From Flammeovirgaceae bacterium SG7u.111 (GTDB lineage Bacteria; Bacteroidota; Bacteroidia; Cytophagales; Flammeovirgaceae): a stretch of DNA of 64,000 nt. Both the position numbers and the translations under genes were made by a program. This document shows, piece by piece, positions 17,119 through 24,433 of the stretch. A model generated the notes under the pieces. That model was not told the DNA's origin and ran no database searches. It saw only the letters and a list, made by a program, of their open reading frames with translations. The DNA is taken from the NCBI GenBank assembly GCA_034044135.1, contig CP139021.1, forward strand, positions 6,153,635 to 6,217,634, in the 5' to 3' direction. Each line of letters begins with the position of its first letter. The stretch's first letter is position 1.

Positions 17119-17282
17119 GCACGTGCGGACGCTCAATGTCGTTAACTTAAGAATGTTTTTGAAAGTTCAGCGAGACGCTGAACTTAATTTTAAGCACAAG
17201 GGAGACCCTTGCGCTATGTATTTCTAATTTAATTTGAAACACAAAAATGCTTAAGTTGACAGCATTGAGCGGACGCTCGCGC
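17119..17282. repeat. Imperfect 33-bp inverted repeat flanking small hairpins
   Basis: Arm 17119-17151 matches the reverse complement of 17250-17282 at 26 of 33 positions, with shared cores CGCTCAATG and AACTTAAG. Each arm itself contains a GC-rich hairpin (GAGCGTCCGCTC in the second arm, read on the minus strand). The 11 bases 17277-17287, read on the minus strand as CACTAGCGCGA, recur exactly at 30861-30871. This indicates a dispersed palindromic (REP-like) element. Confidence 0.55.
17163..17214. repeat. Two adjacent hairpins with AGA loops
   Basis: AAGTTCAGCG-AGA-CGCTGAACTT (17163-17185) is a perfect 10-bp stem. GCACAAGGG-AGA-CCCTTGCGC (17194-17214) is a 9-bp stem with one mismatch. The stems differ in sequence but share the AGA loop, and the second is bounded by GCAC/GCGC like the hairpin at 30866-30886. 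Confidence 0.6.
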
Positions 17283-17356
17283 TAGTGCAACCGAGATTTT
17301 GTAAAATGCCTTTGTATTTAAATATATGTCTTTTTTTACCTGTAACACGAAACCCG

Positions 17357-17929
17357 CTAAACTATTCCCGCAAAACCCATAAATGCCATGGAGAGCAAAC
17401 CTGCTACTACCAAGGCAGCGGGGACGCCTTTCATTCCTTTGGGGATGTTGGCAAATTCCATGTGCTCGCGAAGACCTGCAAAGGTGACGAGGGCTAAGCC
17501 AAAACCTGCAGCACTGGCAATGGAGAATACCACGCTTTCCATCAGGTTATAATCTTTTTGGATCACCAAGATGGCTACACCGAGGATGGCGCAGTTGGTG
17601 GTGATAAGTGGTAAGAATACACCCAAGGCTTGGTACAGCGCAGGGCTGACTTTTTTCAAAATGATTTCCACCATTTGCACCAAAGCGGCAATTACCAAAA
17701 TAAAAGTGATGGTCTGCAAGAAGGGCAAGCCCAAGGGAATAAGCACATAGTGCTGGATGAGGTAGGTAACAATGGTCGCTACGGTCATGACGAAGAGCAC
17801 CGCACCGCTCATACCCATGGAAGTGGATACTTTTCCCGAAACGCCAAGGAATGGGCAGATCCCAAGGAATTGGGCCAACACAATATTGTTGATGAAAATA
17901 GCCGAGATGACAATGATGATGTATTCCAT
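17357..17929 (-). CDS. rnfA: Rnf electron transport complex subunit RnfA
   Basis: 190 residues with six membrane helices, the normal size of RnfA. It begins 'MEYIIIVISAIFINNIVLAQ' followed by 'FLGICPFLGVSGKV', and has 'LPLITTNCAILGVAILV' and 'GFGLALVTFAGLREHMEFAN', all family signatures. RnfA and RnfE are inverted-topology paralogues that hold an intramembrane iron cluster through the Cys of 'GICPFLG' and 'TTNCAILG', on the electron path across the membrane. The complex couples ferredoxin:NAD+ electron transfer to Na+ or H+ pumping. It is the last gene of the cluster, 218 bases after rnfE, a gap that contains a hairpin element. Confidence 0.95.
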   Translation of the reverse strand: MEYIIIVISAIFINNIVLAQFLGICPFLGVSGKVSTSMGMSGAVLFVMTVATIVTYLIQHYVLIPLGLPFLQTITFILVIAALVQMVEIILKKVSPALYQALGVFLPLITTNCAILGVAILVIQKDYNLMESVVFSIASAAGFGLALVTFAGLREHMEFANIPKGMKGVPAALVVAGLLSMAFMGFAGIV

Positions 17930-18006
17930 AATTTTATTTGTTCAATATCAACAGATTAAAACCTGTTTGTGAAATCACTTTTTATAATAGCCAGCTTCTT
18001 AGGCTT

Positions 18007-18043
18007 GTTCCTTTACTTTTTGCTTGAACAAAAAGTAAAGAAC
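18007..18043. repeat. REP-like hairpin in the rnfE-rnfA gap
   Basis: CTTTACTTTTTG (18011-18022) pairs perfectly with CAAAAAGTAAAG (18029-18040) across CTTGAA, and GTT/AAC outside extends the stem with one bulge. From memory this CTTTACTTTTTG...CAAAAAGTAAAG palindrome is widespread in Bacteroidota spacers; I could not check this. It interrupts an otherwise tightly packed operon. Confidence 0.6.
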
Positions 18044-18147
18044 TGCAAATTCAAGGGTCGTATGGATAAATTATAATTTTTCTATCCATTTTTTAACTAG
18101 TAACCTGTAACAAGCAACCAGCAACCTTTTTTCAACTCGCAACCCGT

Positions 18148-18789
18148 TTACGCTTCCACTGCCTCTTCTTCTTTCTTTTTCCCCAACTTTATTGGGTTAT
18201 CGCGGAGGTGGTTGATGATGGCGATGAGGAAACCGAGTGCCAAGAAAGCGCCTGGTGCCAATACGAACACCAACATGCCGTCGGCATCAACGAACTTCCA
18301 GCCGAAGATGGACAAGCTTCCCAAAATCTCCCTCACCGAACCGAGCAGGGTAAGTGCAAAGGCAAAACCTAAGCCCATTCCCAAGCCATCGACCGCGGCG
18401 TAGGCAACGGTGTTTTTGGAAGCAAATGCTTCGGCACGACCAAGTACGATACAGTTCACCACAATGAGCGGAATAAACAAACCGAGTTGCTCGTGAAGTG
18501 CAGGTAAAAAGCCAGCCATCATCAAGTCTACCACGGTTACAAAAGTGGCGATGATGACGATAAAAGCCGGGATCCGTACCTTATCGGGTATAATGCTTTT
18601 TACAGTAGCAATTACCACGTTAGACATGAGCAAAACAAAGGTAGTTGCCAGCCCCATTCCGAGGCCGTTGATAGCGGTTGAAGTCACCCCAAGGGTTGGA
18701 CAAAGCCCAAGTAATAAGGCAAAAACAGGATTTTCACGAATAAATCCTTTAAAAAAATTATCTTTCTGCGTTAGCTTTTTCTTGCTCAT
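18148..18789 (-). CDS. rnfE: Rnf electron transport complex subunit RnfE
   Basis: The frame reaches 18840, but ATG 18789 ([20 protein letters not shown]) follows a perfect AAGGAGG ribosome-binding site and overlaps the rnfG stop as ATGA, so it is the start (213 residues). '[20 protein letters not shown]' and '[20 protein letters not shown]' are RnfE signatures and supply the two cysteines of the intramembrane iron site shared with RnfA. Six membrane helices are visible, plus a short charged tail ([10 protein letters not shown]). It is inserted in the cytoplasmic membrane as partner of RnfA. Confidence 0.95.
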   Translation of the reverse strand: MSKKKLTQKDNFFKGFIRENPVFALLLGLCPTLGVTSTAINGLGMGLATTFVLLMSNVVIATVKSIIPDKVRIPAFIVIIATFVTVVDLMMAGFLPALHEQLGLFIPLIVVNCIVLGRAEAFASKNTVAYAAVDGLGMGLGFAFALTLLGSVREILGSLSIFGWKFVDADGMLVFVLAPGAFLALGFLIAIINHLRDNPIKLGKKKEEEAVEA

Positions 18790-19364
18790 TTCTGACCTCC
18801 TTCTTTGTAAATATCGTATGCCAATTGGACTGCTTCGCAAAACGCCCTAGAGGAAATAGTTGCACCAGAAATGGCATCAACTTCCCCACCGTCTTTGCCC
18901 ACGGTCATTTTGAACGTATCAGGATTTTTCTCTAAAAACTGGTTCAAGAATTTCTCGGTAGACATTTTAGAACCAAGCCCCGGTGTTTCTTTATGCTCAA
19001 GTACCACAATGTTGTTGATAGCTCCTTCGGGCGTAAACCCGACCATTATCCAGATATCGCCGCTGTAGCCCCTTGGCGATTTGGTTTTGATGGCTGTTCC
19101 CACCAATTCCCCACCTTGCTTGGCCGGGTAACACTCCAGGCTGTCCTTGCTATCGGGAATGGGCAATTTGTACATCTCTGTGAGCGGGTCACTATCGAAA
19201 GCGGGAACTACTCCTGCAATCGCTTTTTTCTGCTTCTCCAACTTAGCCAGGGCAATAGGCTCTTTGGTAAACTCGTACACAAAGCCGAGCAAAGCCGAAG
19301 AAATAAGCGTCACCAGCGTGAGGGTGATCACCATGTTTGCGAAGTTTGATTCTCTTTTAGCCAT
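18786..19364 (-). CDS. rnfG: Rnf electron transport complex subunit RnfG (FMN-binding)
   Basis: 192 residues: one N-terminal membrane helix ('[20 protein letters not shown]') and a periplasmic FMN-binding domain. '[19 protein letters not shown]' contains the SGATxS flavinylation motif whose Thr is linked to FMN. '[26 protein letters not shown]' is cut by the limit here but '[11 protein letters not shown]' is the family signature. RnfG passes electrons on the outer face of the membrane. It starts 8 bases inside the rnfD end and its stop overlaps the rnfE start, so the three genes are translationally coupled. Confidence 0.95.
   Translation of the reverse strand: MAKRESNFANMVITLTLVTLISSALLGFVYEFTKEPIALAKLEKQKKAIAGVVPAFDSDPLTEMYKLPIPDSKDSLECYPAKQGGELVGTAIKTKSPRGYSGDIWIMVGFTPEGAINNIVVLEHKETPGLGSKMSTEKFLNQFLEKNPDTFKMTVGKDGGEVDAISGATISSRAFCEAVQLAYDIYKEGGQK
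18796..18802 (-). promoter_or_regulatory. Strong Shine-Dalgarno for rnfE
   Basis: AAGGAGG on the minus strand, six bases before ATG 18789 and inside rnfG. It decides the rnfE start and is unusually strong for a bacterium whose other genes here lack clear Shine-Dalgarno signals. Confidence 0.8.
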
Positions 19365-20358
19365 TTTTTACCTCCTTTCCGAACCTTGCGGGTTTCACGT
19401 ATTTATTGAGTAATGGAACAAATGCATTCATGATGAGGATAGCGAAAGAAATCCCTTCTGGGTAAGAACCGAAGAATCGGATCATCATGGTAATAAACCC
19501 GATACCTATGGCATAAATGATCATGCCCTTAGCCGTCATGGGTGAAGTCACATAATCCGTAGCCATGAATATTGCGCCGAGCATCAGGCCACCTGTGAGC
19601 AAGTGGAAAATAGGGTCGGCAAATTGTTCGGGGTTTACCATCCAAAAAACAGTACTAATGGCTAGCACCGTACCGAAAATGGTAAATGGAATGTGCCAAG
19701 TGATTATCTTTTTATAAAGCATGTAGCCCAAGCCGAGCAACAGTGCCAAGGCTGAAATTTCACCCGTAGAGCCTCCTTGCAAGCCAAAGAAGAAATCGAG
19801 GTGGGAAGGAATTTCGCCCATGAGCTGGGAAACGCTGTCCCCGTTTTTCAAACCATCTTTTAACAAGCCTAGCGGAGTTGCACCTGTTTCCCCGTCTATA
19901 GCGAGCAGGCTTTCCCCAGCCTTGGGCCAGCTTGTCATTTGCACTGGGAAGGAAATGAGCAAAAACACCCGACCGACCAGCGCAGGGTTGAAGGGATTAT
20001 TTCCCAAGCCCCCGAAGGAAAGCTTTCCTATGCCGATAGCGACCAACGCTCCTATGAGGATAATCCACCAAGGAAGGTTGGAAGGAACGTTGAAGGCAAG
20101 CAACACCCCCGTGATGGCAGCAGAGCCGTCCATAATGGTGGGGGTTTTCTTCAACAAATATTTTACGATCAGGTATTCGAACATGATACAGAATGCCACG
20201 GACAGGGCTGTGACATACACCGCGCCCACACCGAAGTTATAGACCGAGACGGCAAAGGCGGGAATCATGGCGATGACCACTCCCCACATAATGCTGCTCA
20301 CCCCTTGGTTTTGGTGGATGTGCGGTGACGACGATACAGTTAATAATTTGGTGCTCAT
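19357..20358 (-). CDS. rnfD: Rnf electron transport complex subunit RnfD (FMN-binding, membrane)
   Basis: 333 residues, the usual size. It begins 'MSTKLLTVSSSPHIHQNQGV' with the typical 'SPH' segment, followed by many membrane helices. 'DGETGATPLGLL' holds the (S/T)GAT-type site where Thr carries covalent FMN, as in NqrB and RnfD. 'GGLGNNPFNPALVGRVFLLI' and 'MLGAIFMATDYVTSPMTAKG' are the other conserved stretches. It shares one base with the rnfC stop (TAATG), so it is translationally coupled to it. Confidence 0.95.
   Translation of the reverse strand: MSTKLLTVSSSPHIHQNQGVSSIMWGVVIAMIPAFAVSVYNFGVGAVYVTALSVAFCIMFEYLIVKYLLKKTPTIMDGSAAITGVLLAFNVPSNLPWWIILIGALVAIGIGKLSFGGLGNNPFNPALVGRVFLLISFPVQMTSWPKAGESLLAIDGETGATPLGLLKDGLKNGDSVSQLMGEIPSHLDFFFGLQGGSTGEISALALLLGLGYMLYKKIITWHIPFTIFGTVLAISTVFWMVNPEQFADPIFHLLTGGLMLGAIFMATDYVTSPMTAKGMIIYAIGIGFITMMIRFFGSYPEGISFAILIMNAFVPLLNKYVKPARFGKEVKNG
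19371..19377 (-). promoter_or_regulatory. Strong Shine-Dalgarno for rnfG
   Basis: AAGGAGG on the minus strand, six bases before ATG 19364 and inside rnfD. It has the same strength and spacing as the rnfE site. Confidence 0.8.
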
Positions 20359-21710
20359 TAGTTCTTTGCTCTTTCTTTACGAATAGTGTTCACTTTCACT
20401 TTGCTCAACCTTATCCAGTCTAGCAGTGGGCGGTTCGAAGGGCACTCGTACACACACGAGCCGCATTCTATGCAGTCCATCACTCGGTCGTTTTCCGACT
20501 CCTCAAACATGGCTTTTTCACCTTGGGTCATCAGCAAATAAGGCTCTAAGCCCATAGGGCAAACGCCCACACACTTGCTGCATCGGATACAAGCTTCTAC
20601 TACTCCCCTTCTCGATTCGTTTTCAGGAATAATCAATACACCAGAAGTTGCTTTGGCAACGGGAATGTCGGTGCTGGTGAGGGCTTTTCCCATCATAGGT
20701 CCACCGCTTATTATTTTGCCCGTATCTTCTGGCAAACCGCCAGCAGCTTCTATCAGCTCGCTTATTGGCGTTCCTATTCTCACCATAAAGTTGGAAGGCT
20801 TGCTTACCGATTTTCCAGTAAGGGTCACTACCCTTTCGAGCAAGGGCTTGTTTTTCTGAACTGCCTGGTACACCGCATAGGTCGTACCCACATTATGAAC
20901 CACTGCCCCAACATCGATGGGCAGCCCTCCCGAAGGAACTTCTCGGTTGATTACCGCTTTTATCAGTTGCTTTTCCCCTCCTTGCGGATATTGCACTTTT
21001 AGTGCTTGCACCGAAATGCCTTCGTAGTCTTTTGCCTTTTGGCTCATTACCTCTATGGCATCCAACTTATTATTTTCTATACCGACTATACATTTGGTCA
21101 CGTCCAGCGCTTTCATCAAAATTTGCGCCCCTACCATTATTTCATCCGCTTTTTCGAGCATCAGGCGATGATCGGCAGTGAGGTACGGTTCGCATTCTAC
21201 CCCGTTCAGTATCAAGTATTCGGCTTTTTTACCCCTCGGCACAGAAAGTTTTACATGAGAAGGAAATGCTGCACCCCCCAACCCTACTATTCCGTTATCC
21301 AATGTTTTTTGGATGATGTCTTTCGCTTCAATGGAGATTTCTTTCACCAAATCTGGGCTGCGGTCAATGCTTTCTTCCCAATCGTCGCCTTTTACCCTCA
21401 CAGAGATGACCGTGCGGACAAAACCGCTACTGTCGATCATGTTTTGGATTTTGGCAACTTTTCCCGAAACCGAAGAATGGATATTGGCAGAAACGAAGCC
21501 TGCACTTTTGGCAATGATTTGCCCCACTTTCACCGCTTCTCCTCGTTCAACTACTGGCTCAGAAGGAGCGCCTATATGTTGGGAAATAGGGATATGCACC
21601 ATTTTGGGCAATGGCAGTTCCTCTATGGCAGCTCCCGCCGAAAACTTGTTCTCGGGAGGATGGACACCGCCTTTGGGAAAGGTTTTTAAACTATCGAATA
21701 ACCTGAACAT
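20358..21710 (-). CDS. rnfC: Rnf electron transport complex subunit RnfC (NADH-binding, 4Fe-4S)
   Basis: 450 residues. The order is the RnfC N-terminal barrel-like domain ('TFPKGGVHPPENKFSAGAAI', 'GEAVKVGQIIAKSAGFVSAN', 'IHSSVSGKV'), a NuoF-like flavin and NAD(H) domain ('GIVGLGGAAFPSHVKLSVP', 'LILNGVECEPYLTADHRLML', 'GGEKQLIKAVINREVPSGGL', 'VHNVGTTYAVYQAV') and two 4Fe-4S motifs near the C-terminus ('CIRCSKCVGVCP', 'CIECGSCVYECP'). It is the peripheral cytoplasmic subunit that exchanges electrons with NAD(H). Its length is compact, without the Ala/Lys-rich tail of enterobacterial RsxC. It lies 141 bases after rnfB. Confidence 0.95.
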   Translation of the reverse strand: MFRLFDSLKTFPKGGVHPPENKFSAGAAIEELPLPKMVHIPISQHIGAPSEPVVERGEAVKVGQIIAKSAGFVSANIHSSVSGKVAKIQNMIDSSGFVRTVISVRVKGDDWEESIDRSPDLVKEISIEAKDIIQKTLDNGIVGLGGAAFPSHVKLSVPRGKKAEYLILNGVECEPYLTADHRLMLEKADEIMVGAQILMKALDVTKCIVGIENNKLDAIEVMSQKAKDYEGISVQALKVQYPQGGEKQLIKAVINREVPSGGLPIDVGAVVHNVGTTYAVYQAVQKNKPLLERVVTLTGKSVSKPSNFMVRIGTPISELIEAAGGLPEDTGKIISGGPMMGKALTSTDIPVAKATSGVLIIPENESRRGVVEACIRCSKCVGVCPMGLEPYLLMTQGEKAMFEESENDRVMDCIECGSCVYECPSNRPLLDWIRLSKVKVNTIRKERAKN

Positions 21711-21851
21711 GTGCTTATGTCTTATTGGTGGATTAAAAAAATCAACACCTTTGGTAAAAAGTAACTGGGTATTCCAACCTAGCTTATTGGTAAATAATTT
21801 AGTGTTATGTATAAAATAAACACCGCTTCAGGACAGTGCTTACCTAAAAAT

Positions 21852-22859
21852 TTATTCCTTATCTTTTTCGTCAGTCGAGTCTTTTTTCTCTTCTTTTTTG
21901 AGGTTTTCGGCAGCCATCGCTACCACGTCCACAGTGCCTGTAGCTTGAGCTGGTGCTTCAGTTGGTACCGCTTGGGCTTTTTCAGCACGAGATGCTCTTT
22001 CTCTTTTTGGTTTTTCCTCTTTTGGTGGGCGCACTTTTTTAGGTGGGAAGTTCACAGCTTGGATTACTTCCGAAGCACAGACATCCACACATTTTTGACA
22101 AAGTTTACACAGATCGGCATCTATATAAGCCAAGTTGTTTTCAACCGTAACCGCATCGTATTTACATACATCCTCACATTTGCTACAAGCTGTACATGCC
22201 GAAGAACAGTGCTTTTTGGCAACTCCACCTTTTTCCTCGTTCATACAAGAAACATAAATCCTCCTGTTCCTACGCCCCATCGGCCTAAGCTCCATAATGT
22301 CTTTCGGGCAAGCCGTTACGCAGGCATTACAGGCAGTACACTTGTCTTGGATTACTACAGGCAAACCCGTTTTTTCATCCATGTACATAGCATCGAAGGT
22401 ACAAGCATCCACACATTCGCCAAGCCCAAGGCAACCGTGGGCACAGCCCGTATCACCGCTGTAAAGCTGGGCCGCTATCGTACAAGAACTCACGCCATCG
22501 TACAAATTGGTTTTCTCTCGGTGCTCCACCGAACCCGAGCAACGGACTACCGCTACATACGGGTCTTTTTCCACCGCCTGAAGCCCCAAAATATCTGCAA
22601 CCTCGCTCATGGTCTCATTGCCACCAGGAGGGCAATGCAACCTATCGAGGTCTTGCTCCCTTACCAATGCTTCGGCAAAGCCGCGGCAACCAGGATAGCC
22701 ACAGCCACCGCAATTGGCACCGGGCAAAGCTGCCTCCACATCGTCGATGCGGGGATCTTCCACTACCTTAAACTTGGTGGATACAAAATATAAAATGAGG
22801 GCTGCTACAGCGCCTAGGCTGCTCACAACAGCGATGGTATAAAGAATGGTGGGGCTCAT
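21852..22859 (-). CDS. rnfB: Rnf electron transport complex subunit RnfB (ferredoxin-type)
   Basis: 335 residues. A membrane anchor ('AVVSSLGAVAALILYFVSTK') is followed by a four-Cys domain 'GANCGGCGYPGCRGFAEAL'. Next are several ferredoxin-like motifs: 'CAHGCLGLGECVDAC', 'CTACNACVTACP', 'CSSACTACSKCEDVC' and 'CKLCQKCVDVC'. It is the entry subunit taking electrons from soluble ferredoxin. The length and number of clusters fit the long RnfB form of anaerobes and Bacteroidota rather than the 192-residue RsxB. A charged tail of about 60 residues (from 'PPKKVRPPKEEKPKRERA' to the end) lacks cysteines and looks disordered. Confidence 0.95.
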   Translation of the reverse strand: MSPTILYTIAVVSSLGAVAALILYFVSTKFKVVEDPRIDDVEAALPGANCGGCGYPGCRGFAEALVREQDLDRLHCPPGGNETMSEVADILGLQAVEKDPYVAVVRCSGSVEHREKTNLYDGVSSCTIAAQLYSGDTGCAHGCLGLGECVDACTFDAMYMDEKTGLPVVIQDKCTACNACVTACPKDIMELRPMGRRNRRIYVSCMNEEKGGVAKKHCSSACTACSKCEDVCKYDAVTVENNLAYIDADLCKLCQKCVDVCASEVIQAVNFPPKKVRPPKEEKPKRERASRAEKAQAVPTEAPAQATGTVDVVAMAAENLKKEEKKDSTDEKDKE

Positions 22860-22919
22860 ATTAACTTTGTTCTATATCTGATCTATGTTTTCTTTTCATT
22901 TTCTACCTCAACAGAGGTA

Positions 22920-23342
22920 CTATACTACTCGGCTCACTCTGAAGCTAAATGAGCTTTTCATCATCTTCCTTGTAAGGTAAAGTCCTAAATAATACGGCAG
23001 CAAAACTGCAAGGGAAATCAATCCTGAAACTTCTTCTTTTAACTCAAGGCTAGTCCCAATAATAAGGGCAGACAATACCAATAAGAATGGAAGGAGGTAG
23101 CCATAAAAAAGGGCTTTGAAACCCGTAGCTTGGTTAAATTTCACTTCTACCTCTTCACCTACCTTATATTCCCCTTTGTTGGCTTGTACCTCAACCACTT
23201 TCGCTTCGGCATCGGCCACACCACAAGAAGATTTCACATGGCAAGCTGAGCAAGCGGAAACTTTCACTAAGCTTACCTCAATGCTTTTCTTCCCAACCGA
23301 CCGTACTATACCTCTGTGTGCTATTTCTTTGTCGAGTGACAT
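22920..23342 (-). CDS. RseC/SoxR-reducing-system-like membrane protein, first gene of the Rnf cluster
   Basis: 140 residues. The N-terminal half is a small OB-like domain with clustered cysteines: 'VSLVKVSACSACHVKSSCGV' matches the C-x5-C-type motif of RseC/MucC proteins ('SACSGCKASSSCG'-like). It is followed by 'VGEEVEVKFNQATGFKALFY' and two membrane helices. RseC is linked in enterobacteria to reduction of SoxR together with Rsx, the Rnf homologue. It leads the cluster 60 bases before rnfB, the usual place in Bacteroidota. Whether it assembles iron-sulfur centres or regulates the complex is not settled. Confidence 0.88.
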   Translation of the reverse strand: MSLDKEIAHRGIVRSVGKKSIEVSLVKVSACSACHVKSSCGVADAEAKVVEVQANKGEYKVGEEVEVKFNQATGFKALFYGYLLPFLLVLSALIIGTSLELKEEVSGLISLAVLLPYYLGLYLTRKMMKSSFSFRVSRVV

Positions 23343-23975
23343 TTTGATTCCTTTATGGGTTTTGATATCCGTAAAAATAAAGAAGCCAACACCCGTAAAA
23401 TATGATATTCATTAGCTTTTTCCTTGGCTTTTATCACCCGAAAAAACCGCCTTAAAAAGGGAAAAACAGCGATTTTAACGCACAAAAGCCATTGGGAATG
23501 TTTGCACTCAACCTATAGGGCAAACCTCTGTTTTTCCCCCGTCCAGACAACTACTTTGTTGAGAGCCCAAACATTTAGAACTAGTCTAAATAATGTTGTA
23601 AGAGTAAAGATTATTTGGGCGCACTCACGCAAGGCTCGCCCCGTGCAGCCAAGCCACCCAACGCACCAGCCATTTCGGTCTTGCCTTTGCCCTCTTTCCC
23701 CAGTGCGCTTTTGAAAGCCTGCCGTTGTATAGTAGCGGCACAGAAAACTCGAAAGACAACAGATAGTTTGATGATGTGCTAGGAATGAAGAAGTAAAAGA
23801 GCACTAGGGGTATATTGGTAAGAACAACTCTGCAAGTTGTGCGAAAAAATAGGCAAAAAAAAAATTGCCAGCCGATTTCGCCCGGACTGGCAACTACCTT
23901 TTGACTTTCCTGAATGATGAAACTGGCTAGCAGTTAAAGAGGTGCGTAAAAAAAATCGAGTCTGTAATTGGATTT
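23343..23975. other. 633-base spacer: Rnf promoter side, GC-rich patch and terminator
   Basis: The part next to 23342 should carry the promoter of the Rnf cluster. Bases 23641-23700 contain 37 G/C of 60, far above the flanks, and have no convincing gene on either strand; this patch may be a dispersed repeat or gene remnant. The far end holds the terminator at 23856-23893. The 96-codon frame at 23424 is rejected. Confidence 0.5.
23856..23893 (-). terminator. Terminator of the small gene at 23976
   Basis: TTGCCAG (23865-23871) pairs with CTGGCAA (23887-23893), with an inner CCG/CGG. The A-run 23856-23864 becomes a U-run on the minus strand. Confidence 0.75.
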
Positions 23976-24242
23976 CTATTGCTCCTTTAAAGCTTTTTCC
24001 AAATCCTCAATCAGCTTTTTCGAAACTTGACGTGGCTTTTGCTTTTTGTAAGCTGTTAATGAGCTAAGAGCAATGCCTCCTACTTCGTAAAGCCCTTCAG
24101 GGTTGCCATCGTTGGCATAGCTGCCTAGGACCCAGTCCAGTTTCCCTTTTACTTCACTAAAATCCTCACCCAGTTTTTCAAATTTGTCCCGGGCATTTAC
24201 ACAAGCTTTCTCGATTCTGTCATTTGTTGATACTTCACTCAT
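23976..24242 (-). CDS. Small helical protein of unknown function, 88 residues
   Basis: MSEVSTNDRIEKACVNARDK starts a highly charged, mostly helical protein with a repeated Lys/Glu/Asp pattern, no signal peptide and no membrane helix. 'GKLDWVLGSYANDGNPEGLY' breaks the helices in the middle and the tail 'SKKLIEDLEKALKEQ' is a coiled-coil-like helix. It ends at a clear terminator, which supports it as a real monocistronic gene. I do not recognise a family. A helix-hairpin-helix bundle that binds a partner protein is a guess only. Confidence 0.7.
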   Translation of the reverse strand: MSEVSTNDRIEKACVNARDKFEKLGEDFSEVKGKLDWVLGSYANDGNPEGLYEVGGIALSSLTAYKKQKPRQVSKKLIEDLEKALKEQ

Positions 24243-24433
24243 ACGATCTATGATTAGGTTTAAAATTACAGAAACAGAATTGTTTGTTAGAAGCTGTCTA
24301 AAGTTGTTACCTCATGCCACAAATGGTCTATTTTCGCTAATAAACTAAAACATTAGATAGCTTCTTTTCTTGCTACAAAAGAAACAATGATTCGGAATTA
24401 AAAAAATGTTTTTGATAGAATACTTCGGAAAAA

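Larger units (their letters stand above)
16947..17356. other. 410-base noncoding stretch holding hairpin repeats
   Basis: No gene is seen between the GNAT gene and rnfA. The DNA is dominated by imperfect palindromes described separately (17119-17282 and 17163-17214). Confidence 0.6.

Noticed and set aside
21006-21689. 227-codon plus-strand frame opposite rnfC
   Set aside because: Antisense shadow of rnfC, whose motifs are complete.
23424-23714. 96-codon plus-strand frame in the spacer before the Rnf cluster
   Set aside because: It has no protein-like pattern, no family, and is produced by the GC-rich patch; no start signal.
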